Shown here in pieces: positions 15,152-22,557 of a DNA stretch of 22,890 nt. Each line of letters starts with the position of its first letter. Within the stretch, counting starts at the first letter, position 1. A program made the position numbers and the translations under genes. The notes under the pieces were generated by a model that was not told the origin of the DNA, made no database searches, and saw only the letters and a list, made by a program, of their open reading frames with translations. Origin of the DNA: NZQO01 sp964639255 (lineage in GTDB: Bacteria; Bacteroidota; Bacteroidia; Flavobacteriales; Flavobacteriaceae); NCBI GenBank assembly GCA_964639255.1, contig CAZXDP010000042.1, forward strand, positions 1 to 22,890, read 5' to 3'.

Positions 15152-16495
15152 TTAGATGCCGGTATAATTGGCGGGTGTTACGCTTCGCATTTCCTTTTTT
15201 ACAGCTTCTGAAACATCGAGCGTTTCGATAAACGAAGCAATGGAATCTTTGGTTATAGCCGCGTTTGTTCGGGTGAGGCCCTTGAGTGTTTCATACGGAT
15301 TGGGATACCCCTCGCGCCTTAAAATGGTTTGTATGGCTTCTGCCACGACCGCCCAATTATTTTCTAAATCCTCCTTGAACTTGACTTCGTTTAACAACAA
15401 TTTATTGAGGCCTTTCAAGGTAGCTTGCAGGCCAATGAGGGTATGCCCAATGGGTACACCAATGTTTCTAAGTACTGTGCTGTCGGTAAGGTCGCGCTGC
15501 AAGCGGCTAATAGGTAATTTAGCCGAAAGGTGTTCAAACAATGCATTTGCGATACCCAAATTGCCCTCGCTGTTCTCAAAATCAATTGGATTCACTTTGT
15601 GGGGCATCGCACTGGAGCCTACTTCTCCTTCCTTTATTTTCTGCTTGAAGTAATCCATCGATACATAAGTCCAAATATCACGGTCCAGGTCTATCAAAAT
15701 CGTGTTGATGCGCTTAAGGCAATCGAAGAGGGTTGCCATGTGGTCGTAATGCTCAATCTGGGTTGTGGGGAAGGAGTGGTGCAAGCCCAATCTTTCCTGA
15801 ACAAATTGGGTTCCAAATTCCTTCCAATCGATATTTGGATACGCCACTTTATGGGCATTGAAATTCCCCGTGGCACCTCCAAATTTGGCGGCATTTTTAG
15901 TGTCTTTTAAAAGGTTGGACTGTTCTTCCAGGCGGGTTACAAAAACCTGTATCTCCTTGCCCAATCGCGTAGGCGATGCGGGTTGACCATGGGTTCGGGC
16001 CAGCATAGGTACTTGGCTCCATTCGGTGGCCAGTTGCGATAGCTTTTCAACCACTTCCTGAAACTGAGGAACATATACTTGATCCATCGCTTCCTTTAAA
16101 GATAGCGGAATAGCAGTATTGTTGATGTCTTGGGAGGTAAGCCCGAAGTGAATAAATTCTTTATACGACTGCAGACCGAGCGTATCAAATTGCTCTTTGA
16201 TAAAATATTCAACTGCCTTTACATCGTGGTTGGTAACTTTTTCGGTGTTTTTAATAGATTCGGCATCTTCGGTGGTGAATTGGGTGTAAAGTTTCCGAAG
16301 CGTATCAAAATGAGTCCTATCAAAGTCTTGCAGTTGTGGTAATGGTAGCTCCACAAGTGCAATAAAATATTCTACCTCTACTTGAACACGGTACCGTATG
16401 AGCGCTTCCTCGGAAAAATAGGGAACAAGCGACTGGGTCTTATTGGCATATCGTCCGTCGATGGGTGAGATGGCTCGAAGGGAATGGCTGGTCAT
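15152..16495 (-). CDS. purB: Adenylosuccinate lyase
   Basis: PurB splits SAICAR to AICAR plus fumarate, and adenylosuccinate to AMP plus fumarate, in cytoplasmic purine synthesis. Starting at the ATG at 16495 (three codons inside a TTG) gives 447 residues beginning MTSHSLRAISPIDGRYANKT, the usual start of the family. Other landmarks are HFGLTSQDINNTA (fumarase/lyase fold), ARTHGQPASPTRLGKE, and the family signature GSSAMPHKVNPIDFENSEGN containing the mobile catalytic loop. The C-terminal region ends RSVTPANYTG. It is the last gene of a three-gene leftward cluster (sirtuin, unknown helical protein, purB), 45 bases after the preceding gene, and is closed by a strong terminator. Confidence 0.96.
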   Translation of the reverse strand: MTSHSLRAISPIDGRYANKTQSLVPYFSEEALIRYRVQVEVEYFIALVELPLPQLQDFDRTHFDTLRKLYTQFTTEDAESIKNTEKVTNHDVKAVEYFIKEQFDTLGLQSYKEFIHFGLTSQDINNTAIPLSLKEAMDQVYVPQFQEVVEKLSQLATEWSQVPMLARTHGQPASPTRLGKEIQVFVTRLEEQSNLLKDTKNAAKFGGATGNFNAHKVAYPNIDWKEFGTQFVQERLGLHHSFPTTQIEHYDHMATLFDCLKRINTILIDLDRDIWTYVSMDYFKQKIKEGEVGSSAMPHKVNPIDFENSEGNLGIANALFEHLSAKLPISRLQRDLTDSTVLRNIGVPIGHTLIGLQATLKGLNKLLLNEVKFKEDLENNWAVVAEAIQTILRREGYPNPYETLKGLTRTNAAITKDSIASFIETLDVSEAVKKEMRSVTPANYTGI

Positions 16496-16540
16496 AGCTA
16501 GCAATTTAAAACGGCAAAGATACTTTTTTACGGCCTTAAT

Positions 16541-17116
16541 TCAGAATTTACGCTGGTTGATTTTAGCGAGAATCTTTTTGCCTCTAGCTTGGTAACCGGC
16601 ACTTCCAGTATGGATTTCTTGCTCTAAAATGGCGCAGAGCTCGGGGTGAATCCATTCCAATTCGGTTCCTAAAAAATAGAGAGCGGTCATTGCCCTCACT
16701 TGGCAAGCTACCTTCTGGGGTGTGAGCAGCCAATCGAAACAGCAAGCGGTCATCTGTTTCCGTAATTGAAGCGAGAAAGTATTTCTTATTTGCGTATCCC
16801 TTTCCGCATAAAACCTTTCGGCCAACAACTCGCAAATATGCGCTAAGGGTCGTAAGGATTGGTGGGCGGTTACGTTGGGGAGACCTTCTATAAATCGGTC
16901 TAAGTGGGGGTAGAGCAAGTCTAGCCGCTTTAAGCATACAAACTCAAGCGTCCAAGTGGCTTTAATGGAAAGCGGTTTTGCTTCGCTAAAACAGCATTCC
17001 AATAATTGTGGAAATACACTGGGCGTTTCGAGTACCCAGTGCGCCGCTTTCAATCTGTCGCTTCTGCTCGCGCTAGCGCGGTTCAGTATATTCTCCAAAG
17101 AAGTAGCGCTAGCCAT
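16541..17116 (-). CDS. Hypothetical alpha-helical (HEAT-like) protein
   Basis: The 191-residue product has no signal peptide or membrane segment and is almost entirely helical. Repeating stretches such as PQLLECCFSEAKPLSIKATWTLEFV and QVRAMTALYFLGTELEWI resemble HEAT/ARM-type helix pairs. It has eight Cys residues but no metal-binding pattern. Its ATG lies inside the sirtuin gene (8-base overlap, ATGGCTAG), so it is probably translationally coupled to it, and purB follows 45 bases later. Similar proteins next to purB may be labelled adenylosuccinate lyase in databases, but none of the lyase motifs is present. A scaffold or binding role is the most that can be suggested. Confidence 0.75.
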   Translation of the reverse strand: MASATSLENILNRASASRSDRLKAAHWVLETPSVFPQLLECCFSEAKPLSIKATWTLEFVCLKRLDLLYPHLDRFIEGLPNVTAHQSLRPLAHICELLAERFYAERDTQIRNTFSLQLRKQMTACCFDWLLTPQKVACQVRAMTALYFLGTELEWIHPELCAILEQEIHTGSAGYQARGKKILAKINQRKF

Positions 17117-17789
17117 TTTGTATAAGCTCTGCTACCACCTTGGGTACACCGCTGGTGGCTTTTTCGGCATATACCTTCATACCATTGGTAGATCCCATCG
17201 ACGGATTGGGATCTACAAAATATATCTGGGCGCGCTCTGGAGCGTACTGCACCAGTGCGGCGGCCGGGTACACTTGCATGGAGGTCCCTACGATGATTAC
17301 GACATCGCTATTCGAAACTATGGAAATGGCAGGTTCCATCATGGGTACCATTTCGCCAAACCAAACCACGTGGGGCCGCAATTGGTGGCCGGCATCACAG
17401 CAATCGCCCAACTGCACATCGTTTTCCCAATGCCGAATGTCCTGCTCGTTACCGCTGCTGCGCACCTTGAGCAACTCTCCGTGAAGGTGAAGCACGTTGG
17501 TGCTCCCCGCACGTTCGTGCAAATCGTCCACATTTTGGGTAATAATATGTACCTCGTGCTGCTGTTCTAGTTGGGCGAGGGCGTTGTGAGCCGCATTGGG
17601 CTGTACCTGTAGCAATTGCCTACGGCGTTTGTTGTAAAAATCTAGTACGAGTGCTGGGTTGCGAGCAAAACCCTCTGGAGAGGCCACCTCCATTACATCG
17701 TGGCCTTCCCAAAGTCCGTTGCTATCCCTAAATGTTTTCAATCCGCTTTCGGCGCTCACTCCCGCGCCGGTTAGCACTGCAATCTTCAT
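17109..17789 (-). CDS. cobB: NAD-dependent protein deacylase (sirtuin)
   Basis: Sirtuins remove acyl groups from lysines, using NAD and releasing nicotinamide and O-acyl-ADP-ribose. The 226-residue product has GAGVSAESG (8-16) for NAD binding, TQNVDDLHERAG (84-95) including the conserved Gln, Asn and Asp, catalytic His103 in HLHGEL, GTSMQVYP (168-175) and FVDPNP. Tyr52 and Arg55 in FYNKRRRQL match the Y-x-x-R pair that gives SIRT5/CobB-type enzymes their preference for succinyl and malonyl groups. The zinc module is degenerate: only Cys130 and Cys131 lie where four spaced Cys are normally found. It is first in the leftward cluster that ends in purB. The cytoplasmic targets are unknown. Confidence 0.93.
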   Translation of the reverse strand: MKIAVLTGAGVSAESGLKTFRDSNGLWEGHDVMEVASPEGFARNPALVLDFYNKRRRQLLQVQPNAAHNALAQLEQQHEVHIITQNVDDLHERAGSTNVLHLHGELLKVRSSGNEQDIRHWENDVQLGDCCDAGHQLRPHVVWFGEMVPMMEPAISIVSNSDVVIIVGTSMQVYPAAALVQYAPERAQIYFVDPNPSMGSTNGMKVYAEKATSGVPKVVAELIQNG

Positions 17790-17803
17790 TGGTCGCTTTT
17801 TTT

Positions 17804-17811
17804 TATCTTCG
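17804..17811 (+). promoter_or_regulatory. Candidate trmH promoter -7 box
   Basis: TATCTTCG, identical to the candidate at 9195-9202, lies 24 bases before the trmH TTG. Transcription would start at about 17818, giving a leader of about 18 bases. The -33 element is unclear. Confidence 0.45.
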
Positions 17812-17835
17812 TCCTGTTAAAAATACTTATTTCAC

Positions 17836-18495
17836 TTGGATTTACAATTGTTTCAATACCTGCAAACCTATTTAACCGATCGTAGAAAGGCCTTGTTCCA
17901 AGAAATATTGGCCAAGCGCACACGCCATTTTACCGTGGTGACCGAAGATGTATACCAGCTGCACAACACCAGTGCGGTAATGCGTACCTGCGATGTATTT
18001 GGGATCCAGGATTTGCATGTGGTAGAGGAGAAGCTGGGCAAGCGTGTTGACAAGGAGATAGCCATGGGTGCCCAAAAATGGGTAAGTCTGCATCGATACG
18101 ATACCATTACGGAATGCATGCAACAGCTTCGAAAAGATGGTTACCAACTTATCGCCACCACCCCCCATAATGATTCCCAAGTGCTGCACGAGTTCGACGT
18201 GACCCGAAAAAGCGCCTTTTTCTTCGGAAAGGAGAGCGAAGGCCTTAGCCAAAGCGTGCTGAATGCGGCCGATGGTTTTTTGAAGATACCCATGTACGGT
18301 TTTACCGAAAGCCTGAACATTTCAGTATCGGCAGCGATTATCCTACAGCATGTAGTGACCAAGCTAAAGCAGACAACGGTGCCTTGGAAGCTTTCAGAAG
18401 ATGAGAAGCTCGATATTGAAATGCAGTGGATGCAGAGGACGATAAAAAGTTCCGAAGAGATTATCGCCCGGTATTATGAAGCGAAAAATTCGTAA
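17836..18495 (+). CDS. trmH: tRNA (guanosine-2'-O-)-methyltransferase TrmH (SpoU family)
   Basis: TrmH methylates the ribose of G18 in the tRNA D-loop using S-adenosylmethionine. The 219-residue product shows the three SPOUT motifs: NTSAVMRTCDVFG (44-56, with Asn44 and Arg50), FFFGKESEGLS (128-138) and IPMYGFTESLNISVSAAI (151-168, with Asn161). These build the knotted cofactor site. The start must be TTG at 17836: an in-frame stop lies 18 bases upstream, and the first in-frame ATG lies after motif 1 has begun. It heads a rightward cluster with a VOC-family gene and rdgB, and diverges from the sirtuin gene 46 bases away. SpoU-family members are easily confused, but length and motifs favour TrmH. 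Confidence 0.9.
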   Translation: MDLQLFQYLQTYLTDRRKALFQEILAKRTRHFTVVTEDVYQLHNTSAVMRTCDVFGIQDLHVVEEKLGKRVDKEIAMGAQKWVSLHRYDTITECMQQLRKDGYQLIATTPHNDSQVLHEFDVTRKSAFFFGKESEGLSQSVLNAADGFLKIPMYGFTESLNISVSAAIILQHVVTKLKQTTVPWKLSEDEKLDIEMQWMQRTIKSSEEIIARYYEAKNS

Positions 18496-18532
18496 CTTTT
18501 CCTTCGGAAAATCCCATTCAAATTTAACAGCC

Positions 18533-18910
18533 ATGAAGCACAATACGTTTGCCTGGATCGAGATACCCGTTTCGAATATGGATAGAGCCATTACATTCTA
18601 CGAAACAGTATTTGCCATTACTATAACACCTGTCACTTTCGGCGGTTTTAAAATGGGCTGGTTTCCTGCTGCCGGAATGGAGGCACCGGGCGCCACAGGT
18701 ACCTTGGTAGAACAAGAAAGTTATATTCCCAGTAAAGAGGGGGCTCTGGTCTATTTTTATTCTGAAGATGTTCAAAATGAGTTGGACCGCGTCGAGGAGG
18801 CGGGCGGCAAAATATACCAACCCAAAACCCAGATTAGCGAAGAGCACGGCTATATGGCGGTTTTTATCGATAGCGAAGGAAACCGCGTGGCGCTGCATTC
18901 TGTGAAATAA
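18533..18910 (+). CDS. VOC family protein (glyoxalase/bleomycin-resistance fold)
   Basis: The 125-residue product has the vicinal-oxygen-chelate fold pattern: WIEIPVSNMDRAITFYETVF (7-27), the typical beta-alpha start of a glyoxalase module, then LVYFYSEDVQNELDRVEEAGGKI and GYMAVFIDSEGNRVALHS for the second module. The start at 18533 (MKHNTFAW) is preferred over an in-frame upstream ATG, which would overlap trmH and add a non-conserved basic stretch. Small VOC proteins act on very different substrates or serve as binding proteins, so neither a glyoxalase nor a resistance role can be claimed. It lies 37 bases after trmH and 13 before rdgB, probably in one transcript. Confidence 0.88.
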   Translation: MKHNTFAWIEIPVSNMDRAITFYETVFAITITPVTFGGFKMGWFPAAGMEAPGATGTLVEQESYIPSKEGALVYFYSEDVQNELDRVEEAGGKIYQPKTQISEEHGYMAVFIDSEGNRVALHSVK

Positions 18911-18923
18911 AATATTTTGCTAT

Positions 18924-19502
18924 ATGAAATTGGTATTTGCGACACATAACAAGAATAAGTTTGAAGAGGTTAAGGCTATGATGCCCTCGTACATCGAACT
19001 ATGGGACCTACACGCTATTGGTTGCGTAGCGGAAATACCAGAGACGGCCGATACGATTTCGGGCAACGCCTTGTTAAAAGCAAGGTACGTGCGGGACCGC
19101 TTTGGCTATAATTGCTTTGCAGATGATACCGGTCTTGAAATTACGGCGCTAGACGATGCGCCCGGTGTGTACAGTGCACGGTATGCTGGCCAGGAAAAAA
19201 ATGATTCGGCCAATATGGATAAGGTGCTCGCAAATCTTAAAGGTAAAAACGACCGAGCTGCCCGCTTTAAAACCGTAATGGCGCTTTGCCTGAATGGAGC
19301 CGAGGAAATTTTTGAAGGCATTTGTGAGGGACGCATTATAGACGAGCCAAGAGGAAATATGGGGTTTGGCTACGATCCTATTTTTCAGCCTGACGGAGAG
19401 CAACGTACTTTTGCCGAAATGTCGCAAGAGGAGAAAGGCCAAGTCAGCCATAGAGCCCGAGCTCTAGATAAATTGTGTGCCTTTTTAAGGGATAGGGAAT
19501 AG
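18924..19502 (+). CDS. rdgB: Non-canonical purine NTP pyrophosphatase (RdgB/HAM1)
   Basis: This enzyme hydrolyses dITP, ITP and XTP to the monophosphates, keeping deaminated purines out of DNA and RNA. The 192-residue product begins MKLVFATHNKNKFEEVK, with the substrate-binding T-x-N-x-x-K pattern at residues 7-12. It continues with FADDTGLE (65-72, catalytic and metal-binding acids), APGVYSARYAG, GFGYDPIFQP and SHRARAL near the C-terminus, all family hallmarks. Length is normal. It is the last gene of the trmH cluster. Its stop is only two bases from the stop of the convergent lipoprotein gene, and no hairpin separates them. Confidence 0.96.
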   Translation: MKLVFATHNKNKFEEVKAMMPSYIELWDLHAIGCVAEIPETADTISGNALLKARYVRDRFGYNCFADDTGLEITALDDAPGVYSARYAGQEKNDSANMDKVLANLKGKNDRAARFKTVMALCLNGAEEIFEGICEGRIIDEPRGNMGFGYDPIFQPDGEQRTFAEMSQEEKGQVSHRARALDKLCAFLRDRE

Positions 19503-19504
19503 GT

Positions 19505-20908
19505 TTACAAGCTACAATTGCCGTCTATAAAATCTTGTACTGTAGGATTATACCAATTACGTTCTATGATAAGCTCCCCTTGGATCCCCCCCGAAGTGAC
19601 CAAGGTGCTTATAGCGCAAAAATCTTGAAGTGGGTTATCATATATCTCAAAATCTCCCTCTACCGTGGTTACGTTCTCCAACCCATCCAGCGATTGTAAA
19701 TTGTAATTAGCAATAATCGTAAAAATAGTTGCCCGTTCTAAAGAAGAAAGCCCTTGTAAGTTTTGCAACTCAGGATTATTTATGAACGAAACTTCAGTAA
19801 TATGCTGCACTTCCGATAGCGCCTTTATATTTTCCAAAATATCATTATTCCATATAAGTAATGCTGACGGAATCGATCGAACCGAGGCGAAGCCATCTAA
19901 GTTACGAAGTGAGGCATTATTTTGAATATACAAAGAGTTGGTTTCTTGAAGGCTTGGGAAGGAAATATTCCCTGCCATACTATTTTCCTCAAGAGAGATA
20001 CCATCGGTGCATTTCGTTAAGCCTTCCAGTTCTACGGTTTCCAGTACGAGATTATGATAGATATTTAAATAACCTACTTCGCTAGTGTTTCTAAAACCGC
20101 CAATGCTCCTCAAATTTGGGTTGTCTTGTATTGAGATTCCTTCAATAAAGGGATTATCATTAAGAATATCTAAGTGTTCTATTTCATTTAGCTGATATAA
20201 AAAAATTTGGCCATCAAACCCCTGCAGACGGTTCACCAACGATAAATCGCTAATTGGCATATTAGCAAGGCTTATATACCCTTCTACGCGTGTTAACGAC
20301 TCAAGCTTGTTTATATCTTGAAGTTTTGGACATCCACCTATGCCTAAATTCTGCTTAACCACCTCTAAATTCTCCAACCCACGCAAATCGGTTATATCCA
20401 AGTTGGCCATCCACAGGTGTTCTTCTACTTCTACCAGGCTTTGCAAGGGCAAGAGGCTAGTAATGGGAGCGTTGCTTCCTCTTATGGTAAGGGTGCCATT
20501 TATTTTTTGATACCCTTCACTGCCAAAAACATCTACATCTTGTTGCGAGGCCAAAATAATATCGTCGTTGTATGTTTTTAGCTCACGAGCGGTGGTCGTA
20601 AAGTTGAAATTCACTGAAATTTGAGGGCCATTGCCCAAGGTTTTTACAATTCCCGAATAAGCTGTTTCGCTTTCGAGACCGGTAATCTCATATTCCCTAC
20701 TCGCTAGGTTCGTGGCTACCTCGTTTCCATTCAAAAGGATGTTATAGAGTCCGCCATCCTGCGAATCGGTCCAACGTATCATAGCCGAATTATGATTCAC
20801 AAAATTTACGGTTACGCTCAAATTACGGCTGGAAGCGGTGTCGCTATCATCGGTGCTACTGCACGCGGCAAAAAGACCGAGCATCGAAAGGAAAAGCAGG
20901 ATTCGCAT
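19505..20908 (-). CDS. Lipoprotein with FN3-like and receptor L-domain/LRR-like repeats
   Basis: The 467-residue product has a lipoprotein signal with the Cys at residue 16 (LGLFAACSS), so it is probably anchored in the outer membrane. Residues about 28-108 look like a fibronectin type III domain (LSVTVNFVNHNSAMIRWTDS, YEITGLESETAYSGIVKTL). From about 130 to 440 there are irregular repeats of about 22-26 residues of the kind I-x-x-NP-x-L-x-x-L-x-GL, for example IQDNPNLRSIGGF, INNPELQNLQGL and IANYNLQSLDGL. These resemble receptor L-domains or leucine-rich solenoids. Such proteins often mediate binding at the surface, but the ligand is unknown. No T9SS sorting domain is seen. AT content and codon use look similar to the neighbours. 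Confidence 0.82.
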   Translation of the reverse strand: MRILLFLSMLGLFAACSSTDDSDTASSRNLSVTVNFVNHNSAMIRWTDSQDGGLYNILLNGNEVATNLASREYEITGLESETAYSGIVKTLGNGPQISVNFNFTTTARELKTYNDDIILASQQDVDVFGSEGYQKINGTLTIRGSNAPITSLLPLQSLVEVEEHLWMANLDITDLRGLENLEVVKQNLGIGGCPKLQDINKLESLTRVEGYISLANMPISDLSLVNRLQGFDGQIFLYQLNEIEHLDILNDNPFIEGISIQDNPNLRSIGGFRNTSEVGYLNIYHNLVLETVELEGLTKCTDGISLEENSMAGNISFPSLQETNSLYIQNNASLRNLDGFASVRSIPSALLIWNNDILENIKALSEVQHITEVSFINNPELQNLQGLSSLERATIFTIIANYNLQSLDGLENVTTVEGDFEIYDNPLQDFCAISTLVTSGGIQGELIIERNWYNPTVQDFIDGNCSL

Positions 20909-20934
20909 AAATTGTTTTTTTTAATAGGGAGACC

Positions 20935-20980
20935 TCCCCAAATAACGGTAAAATAATTAATATTTAAAAAAATTTGGGGA
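20935..20980. repeat. 9-bp inverted repeat in the leader of the L-domain lipoprotein gene
   Basis: TCCCCAAAT (20935-20943) and ATTTGGGGA (20972-20980) are perfect inverted copies separated by 28 AT-rich bases. They lie 27-72 bases upstream of the minus-strand ATG at 20908. They could be an operator or a leader hairpin. The rest of the 222-base gap (20909-21130) shows nothing I can name. Confidence 0.45.
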
Positions 20981-21130
20981 ATCGTCTTTATTCGATGGAA
21001 AACAAACAACAAGAAGGGGCTAAGAGGGGGAATGAAATAACCTTGAGTCCTTTAAAAAAAGGAGCTGCGTTTTTGAAATTGTGAAGTAAAAATCACAATA
21101 CAATATTGTACTTTAAATGAACGCTATTCG

Positions 21131-21334
21131 TTAGAGAGTCTGCTTAGGTTTGGTACGATACTTTCTAGTGACAACCACGATAACACCGAATAATAAAAAC
21201 AAAATAATTTTCCCAACCAAATAGCCGTAACCATATTCCGTAAGGCGGTTAAAATCGGTTGCCAAAATAGCAATAATATTGAATAGCAACAGTATTGAGA
21301 GAACCAATGAAATATAAAAAAGTAGTTTCTTCAT
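21131..21334 (-). CDS. Small two-TM membrane protein
   Basis: The 67-residue product starts MKKLLFYISLVLSILLLFNIIAI, a first membrane helix. After a short polar turn (TDFNRLTEYGYG) there is a second helix at about 39-57 (YLVGKIILFLLFGVIVVV), and the protein ends in a basic tail (TRKYRTKPKQTL) predicted to be cytoplasmic. No family is recognised. It lies downstream of the Bor-like gene on the same strand but is separated from it by a strong hairpin, so it may rely on read-through or a promoter I cannot identify. Its small size makes the call less certain, though the clean membrane pattern and ATG start support a real gene. Confidence 0.6.
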   Translation of the reverse strand: MKKLLFYISLVLSILLLFNIIAILATDFNRLTEYGYGYLVGKIILFLLFGVIVVVTRKYRTKPKQTL

Positions 21335-21344
21335 AGAATGTATA

Positions 21345-21378
21345 TAAAGAGGGTTTATCCTAATGTGGCAAACCCTCT
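21345..21378 (-). terminator. Terminator after the Bor-like gene
   Basis: AGAGGGTTT (21348-21356) and AAACCCTCT (21370-21378) form a perfect 9-bp stem with a 13-base loop, followed on the minus strand by TTATATA. It lies 10 bases after the Bor-like stop codon and just before the small two-TM gene. Confidence 0.7.
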
Positions 21379-21388
21379 TCGTTGATTG

Positions 21389-21685
21389 TTACTTGGTAAC
21401 GGTAGTAGTAGTTGGCGTATAGATTCCGAATGTTAGTGCAGAAACTAATCCATTAACAAACGATTGTCTTGTATGGACTGTATAATTCTCTGCTCCATCA
21501 GCCATTTGTTTTGAGTCTGAAACTCCAACTGGCGCCAAACCATAAACTACATAGTGATTCCATTTAGTAGTTTGACTGTTTCCTTGAGCTCCGTTTCCAA
21601 CTACGCTGGTGTAAGAATAACAAGATGTTAATAGCATAGCTGCAGCGAATGCTACGGCCATCACTTTCGTTGTTTTTTTAATCAT
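21389..21685 (-). CDS. Bor-like family lipoprotein
   Basis: The product is 98 residues when started at the ATG at 21685 (MIKKTTKVMAVAF); an ATG eight codons upstream is also possible. A lipoprotein signal ends LLTSC with Cys22. The body SYTSVVGNGAQGN, KWNHYVVYGLAPVGVSDSK, then VHTRQSFVNGLVSALTFGIYTPTTTTV follows the layout of Bor family proteins. Those were named after the lambda Bor lipoprotein linked to serum resistance, but in Bacteroidota they occur as ordinary chromosomal lipoproteins of unknown role. The terminal TPTTTTV is typical of this group. No phage genes are nearby, so a prophage origin is not suggested. Confidence 0.75.
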   Translation of the reverse strand: MIKKTTKVMAVAFAAAMLLTSCYSYTSVVGNGAQGNSQTTKWNHYVVYGLAPVGVSDSKQMADGAENYTVHTRQSFVNGLVSALTFGIYTPTTTTVTK

Positions 21686-21893
21686 CGTTTTTAAATTTAA
21701 ATTAAACATTTATGTATGTACTCTATATGAGTTTTTTGATTCATTGATGCTAAAGCATTTTAAACAGGGCATATAGCTCGGTGATATTGTTTTCTTCTTA
21801 ATACCTATATCGATACGGTAAAATTCTATGCACACCACTTTGTAATAGGATAAAAAAAAAATTGGGAAGCGGGAGCAATAGTGTAAGGCATAA

Positions 21894-22463
21894 TTAAATG
21901 CGGTATCCAAGTCCGATTTTAAGAAGGTTCACGTTTGTGTTGTACGTTATCTTCGATTCCTCATCGCTAAGTCCAGCACTTAGTTTGACAAAATCGTATT
22001 GGGCTTGAACAAAAAGATTGTCAAACAGATCGTACGAAAGACCCAAATTAACGTTGAAGCCTGCTGGCTCATTGCTTGCCGAATCGGCTATTGAAGCCTG
22101 AAAAATTATAAGCGTGTAGCCCAAACCGACACTGGGACGAAACTTTTCCATGCCCTCTAAAATAAGCTCTCCAAATATTCTAGGTTGAATGAGGTACGAA
22201 GTTATCTTGAAGTCGCGAGAGCCGTTGCTAAAGTCCGAACCCGTAGTTAAAATTCCACCATTAAAAGATGCTCCTAGTTCTACGGGGCTTGCATCTATGA
22301 ATCGGTAATCAATACCAAAATCGATTATACCGGTAAAATAATCACCTACATAATTTTCATCAATTGGAATAGGATAATTTAATTCAAAACTTAGTTTAGA
22401 ATCTTGTGAATAGGATGTAACGCCAATAGTTAGTATAAATAGTATAAGTAAGTTGGATTTCAT
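21894..22463 (-). CDS. Outer-membrane beta-barrel protein (porin-like)
   Basis: The 189-residue product has a signal peptide (MKSNLLILFILTIGVTSYSQ, cleavage after residue 20). Alternating amphipathic strands follow, such as GIIDFGIDYRFI, VELGASFNGGI, FRPSVGLGYTLIIF, FNVNLGLSYDLFDNLFVQAQYDF and LLKIGLGYRI. This is the usual picture of a small 8-stranded outer-membrane barrel (OmpA/OprF-like beta-barrel families). The protein ends in an aromatic-x-hydrophobic motif (YRI), close to the barrel assembly signal. Such proteins are abundant in flavobacteria and most have no known role. A candidate promoter lies about 60-95 bases upstream. Confidence 0.8.
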   Translation of the reverse strand: MKSNLLILFILTIGVTSYSQDSKLSFELNYPIPIDENYVGDYFTGIIDFGIDYRFIDASPVELGASFNGGILTTGSDFSNGSRDFKITSYLIQPRIFGELILEGMEKFRPSVGLGYTLIIFQASIADSASNEPAGFNVNLGLSYDLFDNLFVQAQYDFVKLSAGLSDEESKITYNTNVNLLKIGLGYRI

Positions 22464-22523
22464 TTTAAGTGTGATAGGTGAGAAAGAATTATGGGCAATA
22501 GAATATTTAAAAATTTTCGCTCG

Positions 22524-22557
22524 CTAAAGTATTAAAAAGAATATCAATTATGGCAAA
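22524..22557 (-). promoter_or_regulatory. Candidate promoter of the beta-barrel gene
   Basis: On the minus strand TTTG (22557-22554) is followed after 22 bases by TACTTTAG (22531-22524), one base off TAnnTTTG. The spacing is within the Bacteroidota range. Transcription would start near 22517, about 54 bases before the ATG. Confidence 0.4.

Noticed and set aside
17863..17870. TAGGTTTG on the minus strand inside trmH as a sirtuin promoter -7 box
   Set aside because: It matches TAnnTTTG, but no -33 element is at a fitting distance and it lies within coding sequence; left out as probable chance.
18476..18532. An upstream ATG extending the VOC protein by 19 residues into trmH
   Set aside because: The added residues are basic and polar, with no place in the VOC fold, and the ATG at 18533 gives the normal N-terminus.
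21389..21685. Bor-like lipoprotein as evidence of a prophage remnant
   Set aside because: No phage structural, lysis or integrase gene is nearby, and Bor-like lipoproteins occur as ordinary chromosomal genes in Bacteroidota.
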